Shown here: positions 1 to 11,944 of the stretch, piece by piece
How the letters are laid out: each line of letters begins with the position of its first letter
Position numbering within the stretch: position 1 is the first letter of the stretch
Source: Tridacna crocea
Taxonomy: Eukaryota; Mollusca; Bivalvia; Cardiida; Cardiidae
NCBI GenBank assembly: GCA_943736015.1
Contig: OX031064.1
Location: forward strand, 35,949,361 to 36,013,360
Reading direction: 5' to 3'
DNA: 64,000 bases
The notes under the pieces: generated by a model
Databases searched by the model: none
The model's input: only the letters and a program-made list of their open reading frames with translations
Told to the model about the DNA's origin: nothing
Translations under genes and position numbers: made by a program

Positions 1-454
1 AACCTACAATATCGCGCAGTCTAATCGTTTTCAGATCAATCGTTGATTGACTCTCCACATGATTCTCTACCAGTCTTAACGATATTGAGAATTGAGCCCT
101 TTGAAAATATTGAGGAAAAGGGAGGAAAATTTTGAAACCAGCATTTTATTACATACTTTGTGGTAGGTTATCGAGAAATATCAGTGAAATATTTTTCCAT
201 ATTTCATGGTTATGACCAGTAAAAATACCGATTCTTATATTTTAACTCTGCAATCGAAGGCGGAATCAGTTCTTCCGGTGCACTACTTACATGGGTAAAA
301 ATGAGCGTGCCTCACAATCAGTTGGAAATATAAAGAAATCTACCTTATATTTCTTGTGTTTGACAATATAATTATACTACTCACATTTTAATAGGGATCA
401 GTAACATATTTCAGTATGGGTATCATTATGTTACAACAGTTTTGCATAAAACTC
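1..454. other. No feature recognised
   Basis: AT-rich unique-looking sequence; no coding signal or repeat was identified. Confidence 0.5.
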
Positions 455-667
455 TTTACCACACTATAAAATTCTAGAATTGTCCAAGTTGAACGCATTT
501 GCAAATTAAAAACCAAATGCAGCGTACAATATGCTGTCTGTCATAAGGTAGAAAACATCGTTGGAAAAGGTGAAAATGCTGGTATCCAGCATTTTCTCCT
601 TTTCCAACAATGTTTTCCAAAGGCTTTTTTCTCTGTGTCTTTAACAGTCGGCATTGTAAGGTAAATG
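455..667 (+). mobile_element. TTAA MITE family A, diverged copy
   Basis: The palindrome core and both inner arms are recognisable; both outer ends are decayed. Confidence 0.7.
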
Positions 668-1195
668 ATTAAAGATCCATTTCCACAGGTGATTTTATTA
701 ATCAGTGCGGAAATGCAGCATATTATAAAACTATATACAGGATACACGCCACATATAGATCTAGGCTGATCTAATATGGTAATCCTTAGCAAATTTTGAG
801 TATTATAGTAATGCTTTGCTATGCGGAGGGGTATACCACGGGGAACAATCGAAACAGAAATGTATTAGATTTTATTTAAATTCCCCCAGAAAGGGTTAAA
901 AGCGCGAAATAAATAGAATGTTTGTTTTTATTCGATGAAAGATCGACATTGATTTTGTCGACTGAACATCGTCGGTAATATTATCAAAAATGGCTGCTCC
1001 ACTCGTGAAAATATTAACCGATAATGTTCACTTAATGAAATAAATTTCAATCTTACACCGTAAAAAGCAAATGTCCTCTGTTTCTCTATCTTCCACTATA
1101 TTTTCTACCGTTTCATCTGTAAATGTTTTTGGATTGATTTGAAGAGTCTATGACCGAAGTGATTCAGTAAGAGCTTTGCTTTGGCGAAAGGAGGC

Positions 1196-1424
1196 TTAAC
1201 TCATTACCAAACGACAAAATTTTGGACTGGTCCAAATTGAAAGCATTTGCAGACAACAAAATAAAAGTAACTGAAAATTTGAAATTTGTTTTGTGAAGGG
1301 TAGAAAACATCGTGGGAAAAGGAGAAAATGCTGGTTACCAGCATTTTCTCCTTTTCCCACAATGTTTTCTAAAGGTGTCTTTCTCACGGTCGTCAAAAGT
1401 AGGGATTGTGTTGTACTGGGTTAA
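1196..1424 (+). mobile_element. TTAA MITE family A, full copy (reference description)
   Basis: Full copies are typically exactly 229 bp including TTAA at both ends, with inverted termini CYCTTTACCA(A/C)AC. One half carries GACAAAATTTTAGACTGG and AAAGCATTTGCAGACGAC, the other CAGGGTCGTTAAAAGTCGGG. The centre is a palindrome (CATTGTGGGAAAAGGAGAAA, ATGCTGG and its complement) able to form a ~28-bp stem. TTAA targets and CCCTTT ends are piggyBac-like (known); an autonomous partner is not in the window. In this list '+' means the GACAAAATTTTAGAC end is on the left. Confidence 0.9.
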
Positions 1425-1640
1425 TTCATCTCTATGCAGCATGATACTACGAAAGAGATCACATTCTGACGGACCCATAATATAGCCATAGTTTTTAACA
1501 GCCGACATAATCATGAGATAGTCTGGATCCTGAACATACAGAAAACTGGTCAATGGCGTTGAGTTTCGGTCTAGGTCCGTGGACTGCGCAGGCTGACCTA
1601 AATCGATACTTTTCGCAGATGAATTAAGCACTCTTTTCAT
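1425..1640 (-). CDS. Weak coding candidate, possibly part repeat-derived
   Basis: A minus-strand open stretch reads DPDYLMIMSAVKNYGYIMGP then SECDLF after a possible acceptor (TATGTTCAG) near 1530. It ends near a possible donor and runs on into a TTAA MITE. Its upstream part contains a GCCTGCGCAGTC-type palindrome typical of repeats here. I recognise no domain. It may be an exon or chance. Confidence 0.12.
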
Positions 1641-2112
1641 AGAGTATGGATCATATATTTTTTCGTTCAGTCATCCTTCGATTTATCTGTTTGCCAAGTT
1701 CGCTTGTTCCTTAATGTTTTATAAACAAAGTGATAACCAATCGAATTGTAGAGAACTTTGTCATCAAATAGAGGATTGCTATTGAAGGAAGGAGACCAAA
1801 GTGCTCCGCTCTAACCACAACGTCCGTACTGTTGCGATTGTACTTTGAACGATATTTTTTGGACTCATCTTTTTTTAAAAACTTGACATGGAAAGAGTCC
1901 CAGAGAAATGGAGGGAGTTATCAAGCGCATAAGTCGGGCAAAAGTCAGAGAATATTGAAACCGAAGCCAGAGAAAATGATTCGATCGAGATTTAGACCAA
2001 TTGCAACATACGGGAAGGGTTTCATTTCCATCCTAAGCATTTCTATACAAGTATGGTTTGCCTTGCCCTAAACGCCCAACTTTTCAACAGACTAGCTCAT
2101 ATTTTTTCGATT

Positions 2113-2190
2113 TTTAACTAATACCAAAAACGACAAAGTTTTTTAATCAATCAGATTGAAAGCAATCGCAGACGACAATGTAGCTCCAAG
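2113..2190 (+). mobile_element. TTAA MITE family A, left-half fragment
   Basis: Only the ACCAAAAACGACAAAG to GCAGACGACAA part is left. Confidence 0.5.
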
Positions 2191-2519
2191 TGATTATTAA
2201 TATCTCTGATATGGGAGAAAGCAAGTACAGAAAAGGAAAAGAAATGTTGTGATGCGGTTGAAAAAAAAAAACGGAGTCCCACAGAGTTTATTATATTACT
2301 ATTTTACCCTTTTTACTTTGATTAATTATCATGATTGGTAAAATATAAGCAATACAAGAAAAATGCAGTTCCGGTGTAATGCAGAAAAATGACCCTCCCC
2401 TACAAAATGACCCATGGGTCATTATTCTATGTAGAGAAATGGCCCGAGAAGTCATTTCTCTACGTAGAGGAATGACCCGGGCCAATATTCTATGTAGTTT
2501 CAGGGAAGATACAACTTGT

Positions 2520-2791
2520 TATATGGTTTGCAACACGCGAAAAGGGACATTCGTACATTTGCGTAAAGTGTCGTCTCGGATCAGCCTGCGCAATCCACGC
2601 AGGCTAATCCGAGACGGCACCTTACGTCTTCATTAGATTTTGTCCTTCAGTAGACTTCTGCAGAACAGAAAAAAATCATATAAACGGAAAGTGCCGTCTC
2701 GGATTAGCCTGCGCGGACTGCGCAGGCTGATCCGAGACGACACTTTACGCAGATGTCCGAATGTCCCTTTTAGCGTGTTGCGAGCCTTATA
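2520..2791. mobile_element. Double-hairpin MITE, family F copy 1
   Basis: Inverted ends (TTGCAACACGCGAAAAGGGA / CCCTTTTAGCGTGTTGC) enclose two internal hairpins, each with GTCTCGGAT(C/T)AGCCTGCGC facing its complement, about 105 bp apart. Confidence 0.8.
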
Positions 2792-3849
2792 TGAATCGTG
2801 CTCTGTGAAAGGGGTATTTAAATCAATTAAAAAAGGAAAGGGATACCGACTTATTTCAGTCCGCGAAATCTGCGACGAACACAGAAAACCAACCTAAAAT
2901 ACCCGATGACGTAATGGTATTGGTCTTGAATTGATAAAGATCTAGCCCCTTCTAAGTGAAATCAAAAAGACAAAAGATAAAGATAAGACAAGTATGCTCA
3001 GTATACTCTAACCTTTGTTTGCACATCGCACCCGTTGTTTCCCCCGGGTTAGCACAAGTTACCATTTTAAGATTAAGTGTAATTCTCTTCTAGGTTAAAC
3101 ATTTTATTATTTCTGTGTGTGTGTGTGTTTTTGCGTATATGATTGAATAAAAACGGTACATATATTATTAGATCTTTATTAAGAGTTAGACTTTTACTGT
3201 ACAAACTTTTTTAGAACCTGCCAAAAATTATAAATGACTCAAAGCACAAATATTTTCAAGAAATGGAAGGTATCGTTTATTACGGTTGTGAAATAATACT
3301 AGAAAAGGTGCTATATAACATCTTTCTACCACTCTACCTAATTTCAAAAGTCGTTTAGGGCAAGACGAAAGGACTGTCAATTGTATGGGGGCTGCAAAGG
3401 AAAAAGAATATATAAAGGTGCCGCCCGCAGGGTTTCTTAACTGACTGGTCCGTTCCGTGATGTATGGTCGGTCTTTTAGACTAAACCCCGCAGCGATTAC
3501 AAAAGTTGGTGCTGTGCGACCATTGACAAGCTAATTCTTTGAACAAACGCTGATCTGCCCCCGAGGTAATTGGGCCGAACTATCTATTCGGAAGAAGAGT
3601 CGGGTCTATATAGCTTTAATCCTCCTATTTAGGTGTCAACGAAGTAAGTAAAAGATGAAATCTGGCGGAACGGCCTCGAAATATTTAGAATGACAAAAGC
3701 GTTAAATCGTTTTAAACACCATCTTCGTGCACTCGCCGCTTTGGTACCAATGAAATTCCGCCCTATTTCAACAACTCTTAACCATTATTCTGCTAAATAA
3801 AGAAAAAAGAAACTTTTGAACCGATAGTAAAACCCCAAGATTTGCAATA
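2792..3849. other. No gene recognised
   Basis: Contains a (GT)n run near 3115 and a more GC-rich block (3400-3620) with a TATATAAAGG box; nothing firmly assignable. Confidence 0.5.
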
Positions 3850-3998
3850 TTAGTTGTACGGTCAGATGGCAGGGGACTTAGAAACTTGTTCACGTCTGTG
3901 GTTCATCATGTTGCCCCGAGCCTACGCCTCGGGGCGACATGATGAACCACAGCCGTGAACAAGTTTCCAAATCCCCTGCCACCTGACCGTACAACTAA
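3850..3998. repeat. 149-bp near-perfect hairpin
   Basis: TTAGTTGTACGGTCA at 3850 faces TGACCGTACAACTAA ending at 3998. The arms are about 70 bp with few mismatches and a ~5-bp loop inside CCTCGGGGC-type sequence. No coding capacity. Confidence 0.85.
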
Positions 3999-4131
3999 TA
4001 ATACTTCTTTTTTTTCCTTTAATTAACTAAATTTTTAAAAATAGTCTTAAGTAGGACGCTGAAAATCATAAAAAGATGCTAACCAGTAATCCTTACCAAA
4101 CAATGCCATGTTTATACCAGTACTGAGTGTA

Positions 4132-5421
4132 GGACAATTGCCCCTGCGGACAATTGCCCCTGGGACAATTGCCCCTGCGGACAATTGCCCCTGCGGACGA
4201 TTCCCCCTGCGGACAGTTGCCCCTGCGGACAATTCCCCCTGATTCATTATTTTTTTACTTTAATTGATGTTTTTTTTTTTTTCAAATTGTAACTTACATT
4301 TAATTTTGAGTGATATCATTTGTAATCTCAGAAATTTACAGTTAATAAGTTACCCTTAAGGAAATTTCAGATGAATTTTTTTCGCCGTTTCAGTTTTTCA
4401 AAATGAATATCTATTAACAATCATTTTCTTGTAGGTGGCCTTCTTTGTATACATATACCCTTGGTAACACACTTTAGCCCCGCCAGGTGTATTCCGTATC
4501 ACCTCCATATTACCAAAGTAAAGTTTACCATTTTTCCAAACCTTATATACATATATCATTTTCAGTTTGTACCTTAATTTTTCACAGACACCTTAATTAT
4601 TTACTTTTGTGCCTATTTGATGTTTTGTTTCATTTCTTGATAGTTTTCAAAATATAGGCTTCTTTAATCAATTAATTTGATTGTTAAACAAAGAAAGGAT
4701 CAAAGATAAAACAATTTAGTATAATTAAAAAAATTAAGTTGTTGCACTTATTTGTAGAGAAGGCTGTAATTAGCAGTTTTGTTAAGGAATACTGTAACTA
4801 ATCACTACCATATTCATGATCAAAGGATATCAATGCAAATTCTAGTTCAAAGGATTATCATAACTATAATTAATTTATTCAATTAAAAATTTAAGTCAGT
4901 AGATCTATTAAAGTAAAGTTTTTAATATCAATTGAAATTAATTTGTTTTATTTCTTAAGAAACAAAGATACGCTTGTTATTTCTATGTTAGAGCTAACAT
5001 TTTGCACATCTTATATAAAAAATCATGAAGAAAGTGCTATGAAATGCTATGAAAAAAAGTCAAATAAAAAAAGAGTCAACTTTTTAGTCTAAATAACATC
5101 AATTTTGAAGCTATTTAAAAATCGAACGGAAAATCTATATAAAAAATGCCATAAAACAGACTTGTTTCAAAGAAAAAAAAAACACATGTTATATTGTTAA
5201 AATAAGACTAAATTTTTCAAAATAATAATGAAATTGCTATAAATTTAAAGATTAAAGCAAACAGAAATATTTCCGATTAAAATAAAAACCATTTTTAAGC
5301 TTTTTAAAAATTCAGGGGGAAATGTCCAGGTGAACAAATTTTGCAGGGGGAAATGTCTGCTGGGGCAATTGTCCGCAGGGGCAATTGTCCCAGGGGCAAT
5401 TGTCCGCAGGGGCAATTGTCC
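4132..5421. mobile_element. Element bounded by inverted arrays of a 16-bp GC-rich unit
   Basis: The left end (4132-4241) is about seven copies of GGACAATTGCCCCTGC. The right end (5313-5421) is the same unit inverted, in about six copies. Between them lies ~1.07 kb of AT-rich, apparently non-coding DNA. The trinucleotide GTA flanks both sides and may be a target duplication. No transposase seen; class unknown. Confidence 0.65.
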
Positions 5422-5667
5422 GTACCCCACCAGTACTACCATTGAGAAGAAAGCTGCATTGAATAATTTCTCCATATTCCACAACTTTTGCAACCCTTTC
5501 CTGCGAAAATACCAGCATTCAATTGATTTGTCGTCTACATTTATGCCTTTAAATTTTGGGGTGTCTAAAATTTGGTTAAGGACAACAAATAAAAATGATC
5601 AACAAATCTTACAAAGGTCAGTTATTGAAAACACGTATAGAAGACGATTTTGAACGTTTGTGTCCCT

Positions 5668-5906
5668 CCCTTTACCCTTTACCACATAATCCCGACTTTT
5701 CATTAACGACACTGAGGAAAGAGGTATTTAAAACTATTGTGAGAAAAGGAGAAAATGCTGGTAACCAGCATTTTCTCCTTTTATCACAATGATTTCTATT
5801 TCTTTTTTCTATTTTGTCAAAAAAACAAGTCATGTTTACTTTCTCCTTTACAAATTCTTTCTATATGGATGAGTCTAAAATTTTGTGGTGTTGTAAAGGA
5901 TTATAC
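5668..5906 (-). mobile_element. TTAA MITE family A, diverged copy
   Basis: CCCTTTACCACATAATCCCG end, intact GAAAATGCTGGTAACCAGC core, decayed right end. Confidence 0.75.
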
Positions 5907-6012
5907 ATAAATGAAAAAGAAAGCTCGGCAAACAATGTGACAAAAGTTCCCGCCCAAGATATTCAACCATAAATGCCTTTGAAATGCACTTAGCAGCGTA
6001 TTATTATATTAA

Positions 6013-6241
6013 TTAACCTTTTACCAAACACTCCCTGGGTTTTACGACCCAGATGAAGAAGCCTTCTAAAAACATTGTGGGAAAAGGAGAAAATGCTGGT
6101 AACCAGCATTTTCTCCTTTTCCCACAATGTTTTCTACCCTGTTGAAAACAAATTTCAATTTTTGAGTTACATTTATTCTGTCGTCTGTAAGTGCTTTCAA
6201 TTTGGACAGGTCTACAGTTTTGTCGTTTGGTAAAGAGTTAA
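6013..6241 (-). mobile_element. TTAA MITE family A, full copy
   Basis: 229 bp, TTAA at both ends, perfect central palindrome. Confidence 0.9.
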
Positions 6242-6302
6242 GTAAATAAAGTGTTACTGGCGTTGTATGACACAATCAGATCTGCACCAAACGACAAAGC
6301 TT

Positions 6303-6515
6303 TTAACTGTTTACCAAACGACAAATTTTTGGACTGGACCAAATTCAAATCATCTGTAGATAAAAAATTAAAACTTGGTAATATGATGATGATTTCTGGC
6401 TATGATGGGGTAGAGAATATTGTGGGAAAAGGGAAAAAATGCTGGTTACCACAAAGTTTTCTAAAGGCTTCTTTCTCAGGGCCGTTAAAAGTCGGGATTG
6501 TGCGGTAAAGATATA
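6303..6515 (+). mobile_element. TTAA MITE family A, copy with half the palindrome lost
   Basis: TTAACTGTTTACCAAACGAC start; the core goes from GAAAAAATGCTGGTTACC straight to ACAAAGTTTTC. Confidence 0.8.
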
Positions 6516-6604
6516 AACTTGTATTTATAGATGAAAATCAGGCATGGTTGGAAGTGAGATTTGTCAACAGAAGGATAAAAAAATAGGAAAATGTTTGATT
6601 GGTG

Positions 6605-6842
6605 GATTAACATAATCGCTTTCAACATAATTTCAGTCATATCACGGAGACAGCTCACAAATCCATGAATGTCCTGGAACAGAAACTAGCAATCTCTCCT
6701 TTTCCCATAATGATTTCTTGGGTTGATTGACATAATCGCTTTCAACATAATTTCAGTCATATCACGGCAACAGCTCATAAATCCATGAAATGTCCTGGAA
6801 GAGAAACTAGCACTCTCTCCTTTTCCCACAATGATTTCTTTC
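6605..6842. repeat. ~118-bp tandem duplication containing a MITE edge
   Basis: ACATAATCGCTTTCAACATA through CTCTCCTTTTCCCA(T/C)AATGA occurs at 6609 and 6729. Confidence 0.8.
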
Positions 6843-6905
6843 TATTTTTTCAAAACATTTTCGGCAGTCGACATACATTTCCTCCGTTGTCTGAAAATGC
6901 TTTAA
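6805..6905 (-). mobile_element. TTAA MITE family A, right-half fragment
   Basis: Starts at the second palindrome arm (CTCTCCTTTTCCCACAATG) and ends TTTAACA next to the following copy. Confidence 0.6.
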
Positions 6906-7130
6906 CACTTTACCACACGAGAAAATTTTAGACCGGTCCAAATTGAAAGCATTTGCAGACGACAAAATAAAGGTAACTGAAAAATTGAAATTTGTTCTGG
7001 GAAGGGTAGAAAACACTGTGGGAAAAGGAGAAAATGCTGGTAACCAGCATTTTCTCCTTTTCCCACAGTGTTTTCAGAAGGCTTTTTTCTCAGGGGCGTC
7101 AAAAATAGGGATTGTGTGTTAATGGGTTAA
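6902..7130 (+). mobile_element. TTAA MITE family A, full copy (first of a chain)
   Basis: 229 bp; its right TTAA (7127-7130) is also the left TTAA of the next copy. Confidence 0.9.
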
Positions 7131-7355
7131 ACCCATTACCAAACAATTCTTTGTTTTTACGACCCTGTGATAGAAGCTTTTAAAAACATTGTGGAAATAG
7201 GAGAAAGTGCTGATAACCAGCATTTCCTCCATTTCCCACAATGTTTTCCACCCTGCTTGAAACCAATTTCAATTTTTGAGTTACGTTTATTTTGTCGGCT
7301 GCAATTGCTTTCAATTTGGACCAGTCTAAAATTTTGTCGTTTGGTAAAGAGTTAA
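7127..7355 (-). mobile_element. TTAA MITE family A, full copy (second of a chain)
   Basis: 229 bp, opposite orientation to its left neighbour, sharing TTAA with both neighbours. Confidence 0.9.
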
Positions 7356-7582
7356 CCCTTTACCATACAATGGCGACTTTTAACGACCCTCGGGAAGAAG
7401 TCTTTTGAAAACCTTGTGAGAAAAGGAGAAAATGCTGGTAACCAGCATTTTCTCCTTTTCCCACAAGATTTTCTACTCTGTCAAAGAAATGATGTGTGAT
7501 TTGTGCCACTACGAAATTATTATCTGCAATTATTCAATCTGGATAGGTCTAAAATTCTGCTATGTCGTAATGGGCTAATTAA
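7352..7582 (-). mobile_element. TTAA MITE family A, full copy (third of a chain)
   Basis: Left TTAA shared at 7352-7355; the right end reads GTCGTAATGGGCTAATTAA. Confidence 0.85.
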
Positions 7583-7761
7583 TAAACAGCTAAAAAAATG
7601 TCCTCAGGGAGAAAACTACCACATTTCCAGGCTGCAGAGAAATATTGAAAAATACTGAGTGTAGAGTTTGTTTGACAGGCATATCTCACAACCCATCGTA
7701 AAGTGTAGACTTAAGATCAGACTGTATTTATCGTTAAACCTGATCTCGATCTGCACAAATA

Positions 7762-8020
7762 CCTCTTTACCAAGCGACAAAATTTTACACTAGTCCAACG
7801 TTTTTTGAAGCACTCGCAACTGACACATTACTGGTATTGTATATAGATCTACAACAATACCAAAGATATCTGAACTGGCGGTATTCGTCCATGATAGTGT
7901 ACTAAACGTTATGGGAAAAAAGTGCAGCTTATCATCATTTTCTCCTTTTCCCACAATGTTTTCTCCTTTTCCCACAATGTTTTCATCAGTTAAAACGCGG
8001 GATTGTGTGATAAAGGTTTA
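7762..8020 (+). mobile_element. TTAA MITE family A, diverged copy
   Basis: CTCTTTACCAAGCGACAAAA start; the palindrome is degraded and TTTTCCCACAATGTTTTC is duplicated. Confidence 0.7.
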
Positions 8021-8053
8021 GAGACATGAAGGTACCCAATAGATCCTGGTATT

Positions 8054-8275
8054 TAACTCTTTATCAAACTCGCTAAATAATGAATGCGTTTGCAAACCAC
8101 ACATAAAATGGAGCTCAAAAGGTGATTTTTGCTGATTAAGTGGTAAGGAACAATGTCGGAAAAAGGGAAAAAAAAGCTGGGCACTAGAATTTCTTCCTTT
8201 CTTTCAATGTTTTTAAAATCATTCTTTCTTGGGATGGTTAAAATAATGGACTGTCTTTATTAGGATGGTTACAAC
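8054..8275 (+). mobile_element. TTAA MITE family A-like, strongly diverged
   Basis: TTTAACTCTTTATCAAAC start and a weak AAAAAGCTGG core. Confidence 0.45.
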
Positions 8276-8296
8276 AAGGGACTGCTTGCCAAACGG

Positions 8297-8525
8297 CTAA
8301 CTCTTTGCCAAACGACAAAATTTTATACCTGTCCAAAATGAAAGCACTTGCAGACGACAAAATAAATGTAACTCAAAAATTGAAAATTGTTTTGAGCAGG
8401 GTAGAAAACATTGTGGCAATAGGAGAAAATGCTGGTTACCAGCATTTTCTCCTATTGCCAGAATGTTTTCAAAATGCTTTTATCTCAGGGTCGTAAAAAC
8501 CTGGGATTGCTAGGCAATCGGTTAA
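8297..8525 (+). mobile_element. TTAA MITE family A, full copy
   Basis: 229 bp. The left end is CTAA rather than TTAA. The core arms read TTGTGGCAATAGGAGAAAAT and its near complement. Confidence 0.85.
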
Positions 8526-8839
8526 AATAGCGAATGATCAAGCTGTGAAAATTGTTTTACATAGTCAAAGTTTCCCAAAATAAGTCAACAAGGTCGTGAA
8601 GTAGGCAGTTCAAGTTGAGTTATGTGGCAGATAAAGAGAGAAATATGTTTGGAATTGCAAAAGGGGGCCAAACCACACAGATGAATGTTCACCAAGTATA
8701 CCTACTCAGTTGGAAAATGTCAGGTCAAAGAATGTAAGTTCTTCTTTGATTTTGCGAGCTTCAAATAAATCGTAATAAAGTAAATGTCATAGATTTTCAC
8801 CCAGATCAGAGGTCAAAAGATAAAAAAAAAAAATAAAAT

Positions 8840-8871
8840 GGGGGGGGGGGGTCGGGAGGGGGGATTTAGGC
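8840..8871 (+). repeat. Poly-G / G-rich tract
   Basis: A run of 12 G followed by GTCGGGAGGGGGGA, preceded by poly-A; low-complexity sequence. Confidence 0.9.
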
Positions 8872-10035
8872 TTGAAATCGTGGATCTAACTCAGCCCCCA
8901 ATACACGTGCAGTTTGGTCAAGCTGGATCTGCACTCTGTTTTATTTATGTTAATAGCTTCTATTATTTTAATTATATAACCCTCGTCCAATGAAATAGAT
9001 TTCAAGCGCACACTTTAGTCGAATTCTTCTTATGGATCGAATTCGACAACGTATAGGTTAATTTCAGGTGATTGCCACGTCGTTTCAACTGTAGGCCTGA
9101 AACACGTAATGGAAATGATTTTCGACAAGATTTACTAAATGGAAATCGTTTGACGAAATGGAAATCCTGGGCTATAAACGATTGAAACAGTAACTATTTG
9201 TCAACAAAAACGTGAAAGGTTGTTTTTATAATGATTTCTAAGGATTTTTATTTCAACTTATAAACAAAACGGTTAGATAAGTCACCATACTGTGGAAACT
9301 AGCACGAACTACTTTCTTTCATGTGCGCGAAAGGGAATTGGGATGTACTTACTTAGTGATCTAACATAATGAAATGAAAATGCAAAGTAACAATAAACAA
9401 AAGTTATATGAGTCAGCCATAAAAGCAAAATTTCCCTCATTTTTACACTGTTATGATTTCCATTTGGCCTTTCCATTCAAAATTTCCAGTTCGCACAGAT
9501 TAAATGATAATGTAGATGGGTTAAAAATTAAACGGCTAAAATTGTACAAAGCATTTCTTTAATATTGTTATATTCTGATCAAATTATTGAAATGGCTCTA
9601 AAATTGATTATCAATATGATTTTTGCGCTTTTTTCCATTCTCCACAAAATTTGTACTTTGACAATTTCCATTTCACCCTCCATTTCGATTTCGTACACGT
9701 CTGTAGGTTTAAGAGATGAAGTTTTCAGTTAATAACAACGAAGTTTGAATTTACATGCGTAAAATGTATTTCAAAATAATCAGTATAATATCTTTACTTT
9801 ATCCAAATTCATTTCACAATCAATTTTGACGTTAAAAAATTCCGTTATACATTTTAGGCCTATCTTTCAACGAGTACGTGATATAAGCTCGTGTATAATC
9901 ATGCATGTGTATAATTAATAAAACCAACGTCCTTAGGACCTTTATTAACATTTCCGAATCAGGTTTTAGCTTAACCATGGAATTATCATTTCTATAATAA
10001 TACTAATTGTTCTCCTCCTCCTCCTTGTCCACCTC

Positions 10036-10036
10036 C

Positions 10037-10070
<34 letters not shown>
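10036..10070 (+). repeat. (AAC)n microsatellite
   Basis: About 11 uninterrupted AAC units after a CTCCTC-rich stretch. Confidence 0.95.
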
Positions 10071-11070
10071 TTATTTCGTAAAAAGAAATACATGGACATT
10101 TCAATACTAGATGTTTCTTAATTTTGCTGTTGGTGTTAAATGACAATATCAATGTTGTTTAATCGCTCGCATATCAAACTTTTGCATAGAAAACATTAAA
10201 GTGATTAACTTTTCCTTGTAAAAAAGGTAAAAAATATTTCTCGTATTGCTACTAATAACGTTACCATTCCTTATAGAATAGAAAACACGGTATAGACAAG
10301 TTATCAACGCACATGGGCTCACGCAGCCGCAATATACACAATGCTTGAATTTTTGCCACCGAAGCCGCAGTATTAACTGTTTTTTGTTAGATGACCCGGC
10401 TTTGTCTATTGCGTAAAATCAAGCCGACAACCTATGGTACTCTCTACAAAGGAGAATCTCGTAAAAACCCAAACCAGAACTTTCTTCGAATTTCGACGTG
10501 AATAACGTACTTGCTCTCTCTTTCTTGTCGATTATTCCGTCTAGTTTTTGTAGATAACATTAATAGTTTATTCGCCCAAATTTAAGAATAAAAAGAAATT
10601 CAGAGTAAGTACGATAAACTTTACAAAATAGCCCAAGATCGGAAACCATTTCTTGCAAAAAACAAGGGGGCGAAAACCTTGACGAAATGCACGTTCCTTT
10701 CGATCCCATGAGTACAGTGAAATTTCTTGAAAAATCGTGTACGGGGTTAAAAATATTTCATCAAAGTGCTTAAGCCTTTTAAAGATACTTTTTACAGTTC
10801 TCAGAGAGAAAAGTATGAGTTTGCTTGTACCTTTATTTACCGAAAATATTACAATTACCGAAAAGACCTAGAAATAAGGGCAAGTCCAAATATTATGCTC
10901 GTAAAGCAGACTTTTAATTTACATAAATTATATACATTTTTGGTTCCGATTTTAATAAATGTACATGTAGTTCATTTTTTTTTTCATAATGGCCTGTCAA
11001 CAGTGACCAACTCCTACATATCAAGCCTAAGGCCGCTACAAGAGCTACCACGAAAGTCTTAGATGGTATC

Positions 11071-11299
11071 TTAACTCTATACCAAACGACATCATTTTAG
11101 ACTGGTCCCAATTGAAAGCACTTGCAGACAAAAAATAAACATAAGTCAAAAATTAAGGTTTGTTTCCAGCAGGGTAGGAAACATTTAGGGAAAAGGAGAA
11201 AATACTGGTTACCAGCATTTTCTCTTTTTTTCCACAATGTTTTCAAAAGGCTTCTATCTCCGGGTCGTTAAAACTAGGGATTGTTTGGTAAAGGGTTAA
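11071..11299 (+). mobile_element. TTAA MITE family A, full copy
   Basis: 229 bp with TTAA at both ends. Confidence 0.9.
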
Positions 11300-11370
11300 G
11301 TAACAGTTACACTGATGTGGATTTAGCAAACTGACGGTGTTTGTTTGGTAGTTACCAGTGAAAAAAATAT

Positions 11371-11507
11371 TAATCCTTTGGCTATTAAGCGCAACTCAAG
11401 GACTTTCAGTGGACAGTGAAGATCAAGATCAGACTACAGAACTTAAAGTTTTATAACTTTGAAATATCAACATTAGGGTTTTACTATTGACTTTAAAACA
11501 GTACATG
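11371..11507 (+). mobile_element. TTAA MITE family C fragment
   Basis: TTAATCCTTTGGCTATTAAG start and GATCAAGATCAGACT; the right end is missing. Confidence 0.55.
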
Positions 11508-11944
11508 TGTTCAATTTGTCTAGATTAAACACTGTCAATTTTAGGAATTTAACCCAAATAATTGTCACAAAGTCAGCTTGATGTTGTAATTCCGTTAATT
11601 TTTAAAGTTGCAATATTGCCTTTTATTGAAAACACAGGGCCGTTGGAAGTTTATGTAACAACACCAACTTTGAATTCCACATCATCACAAAGTGTTGTCA
11701 CACATTTAGCTACAGTTTGAGAAAAATGTTATCAGTGTCTGTAATCTAAAAAAATCAACGGTTCCAAATTGCTGCTATTCAAATGGCAGGAAAGCTTTAA
11801 GAATGGTCAAGAATCAATTGAAGATCATGAAAATAGTAACAGGCCCATCAGAATACACAATGATACTAATGATACTAATGTTTTTCATGAGACTCTTTGG
11901 TGAATACTGGCCAAGCCTGCATGTTGATCTTCATCTACACTGTC

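Larger units (their letters stand above)
8526..11070. other. Largest stretch without recognised gene or MITE
   Basis: Apart from poly-A/poly-G near 8820-8870 and (AAC)n at 10036 I see only AT-rich sequence. The open frames at 9374 and 10766 lack any recognisable domain. Confidence 0.5.

Noticed and set aside
3360-3660. GC-richer block with a TATATAAAGG box that looked like a possible solo LTR
   Set aside because: No second copy, no clear terminal motifs and no target duplication could be seen; not called.
4132-4241. Short regularly repeated units that might suggest a CRISPR array
   Set aside because: Units are contiguous without unique spacers, are mirrored at 5313-5421, and the genome is animal.
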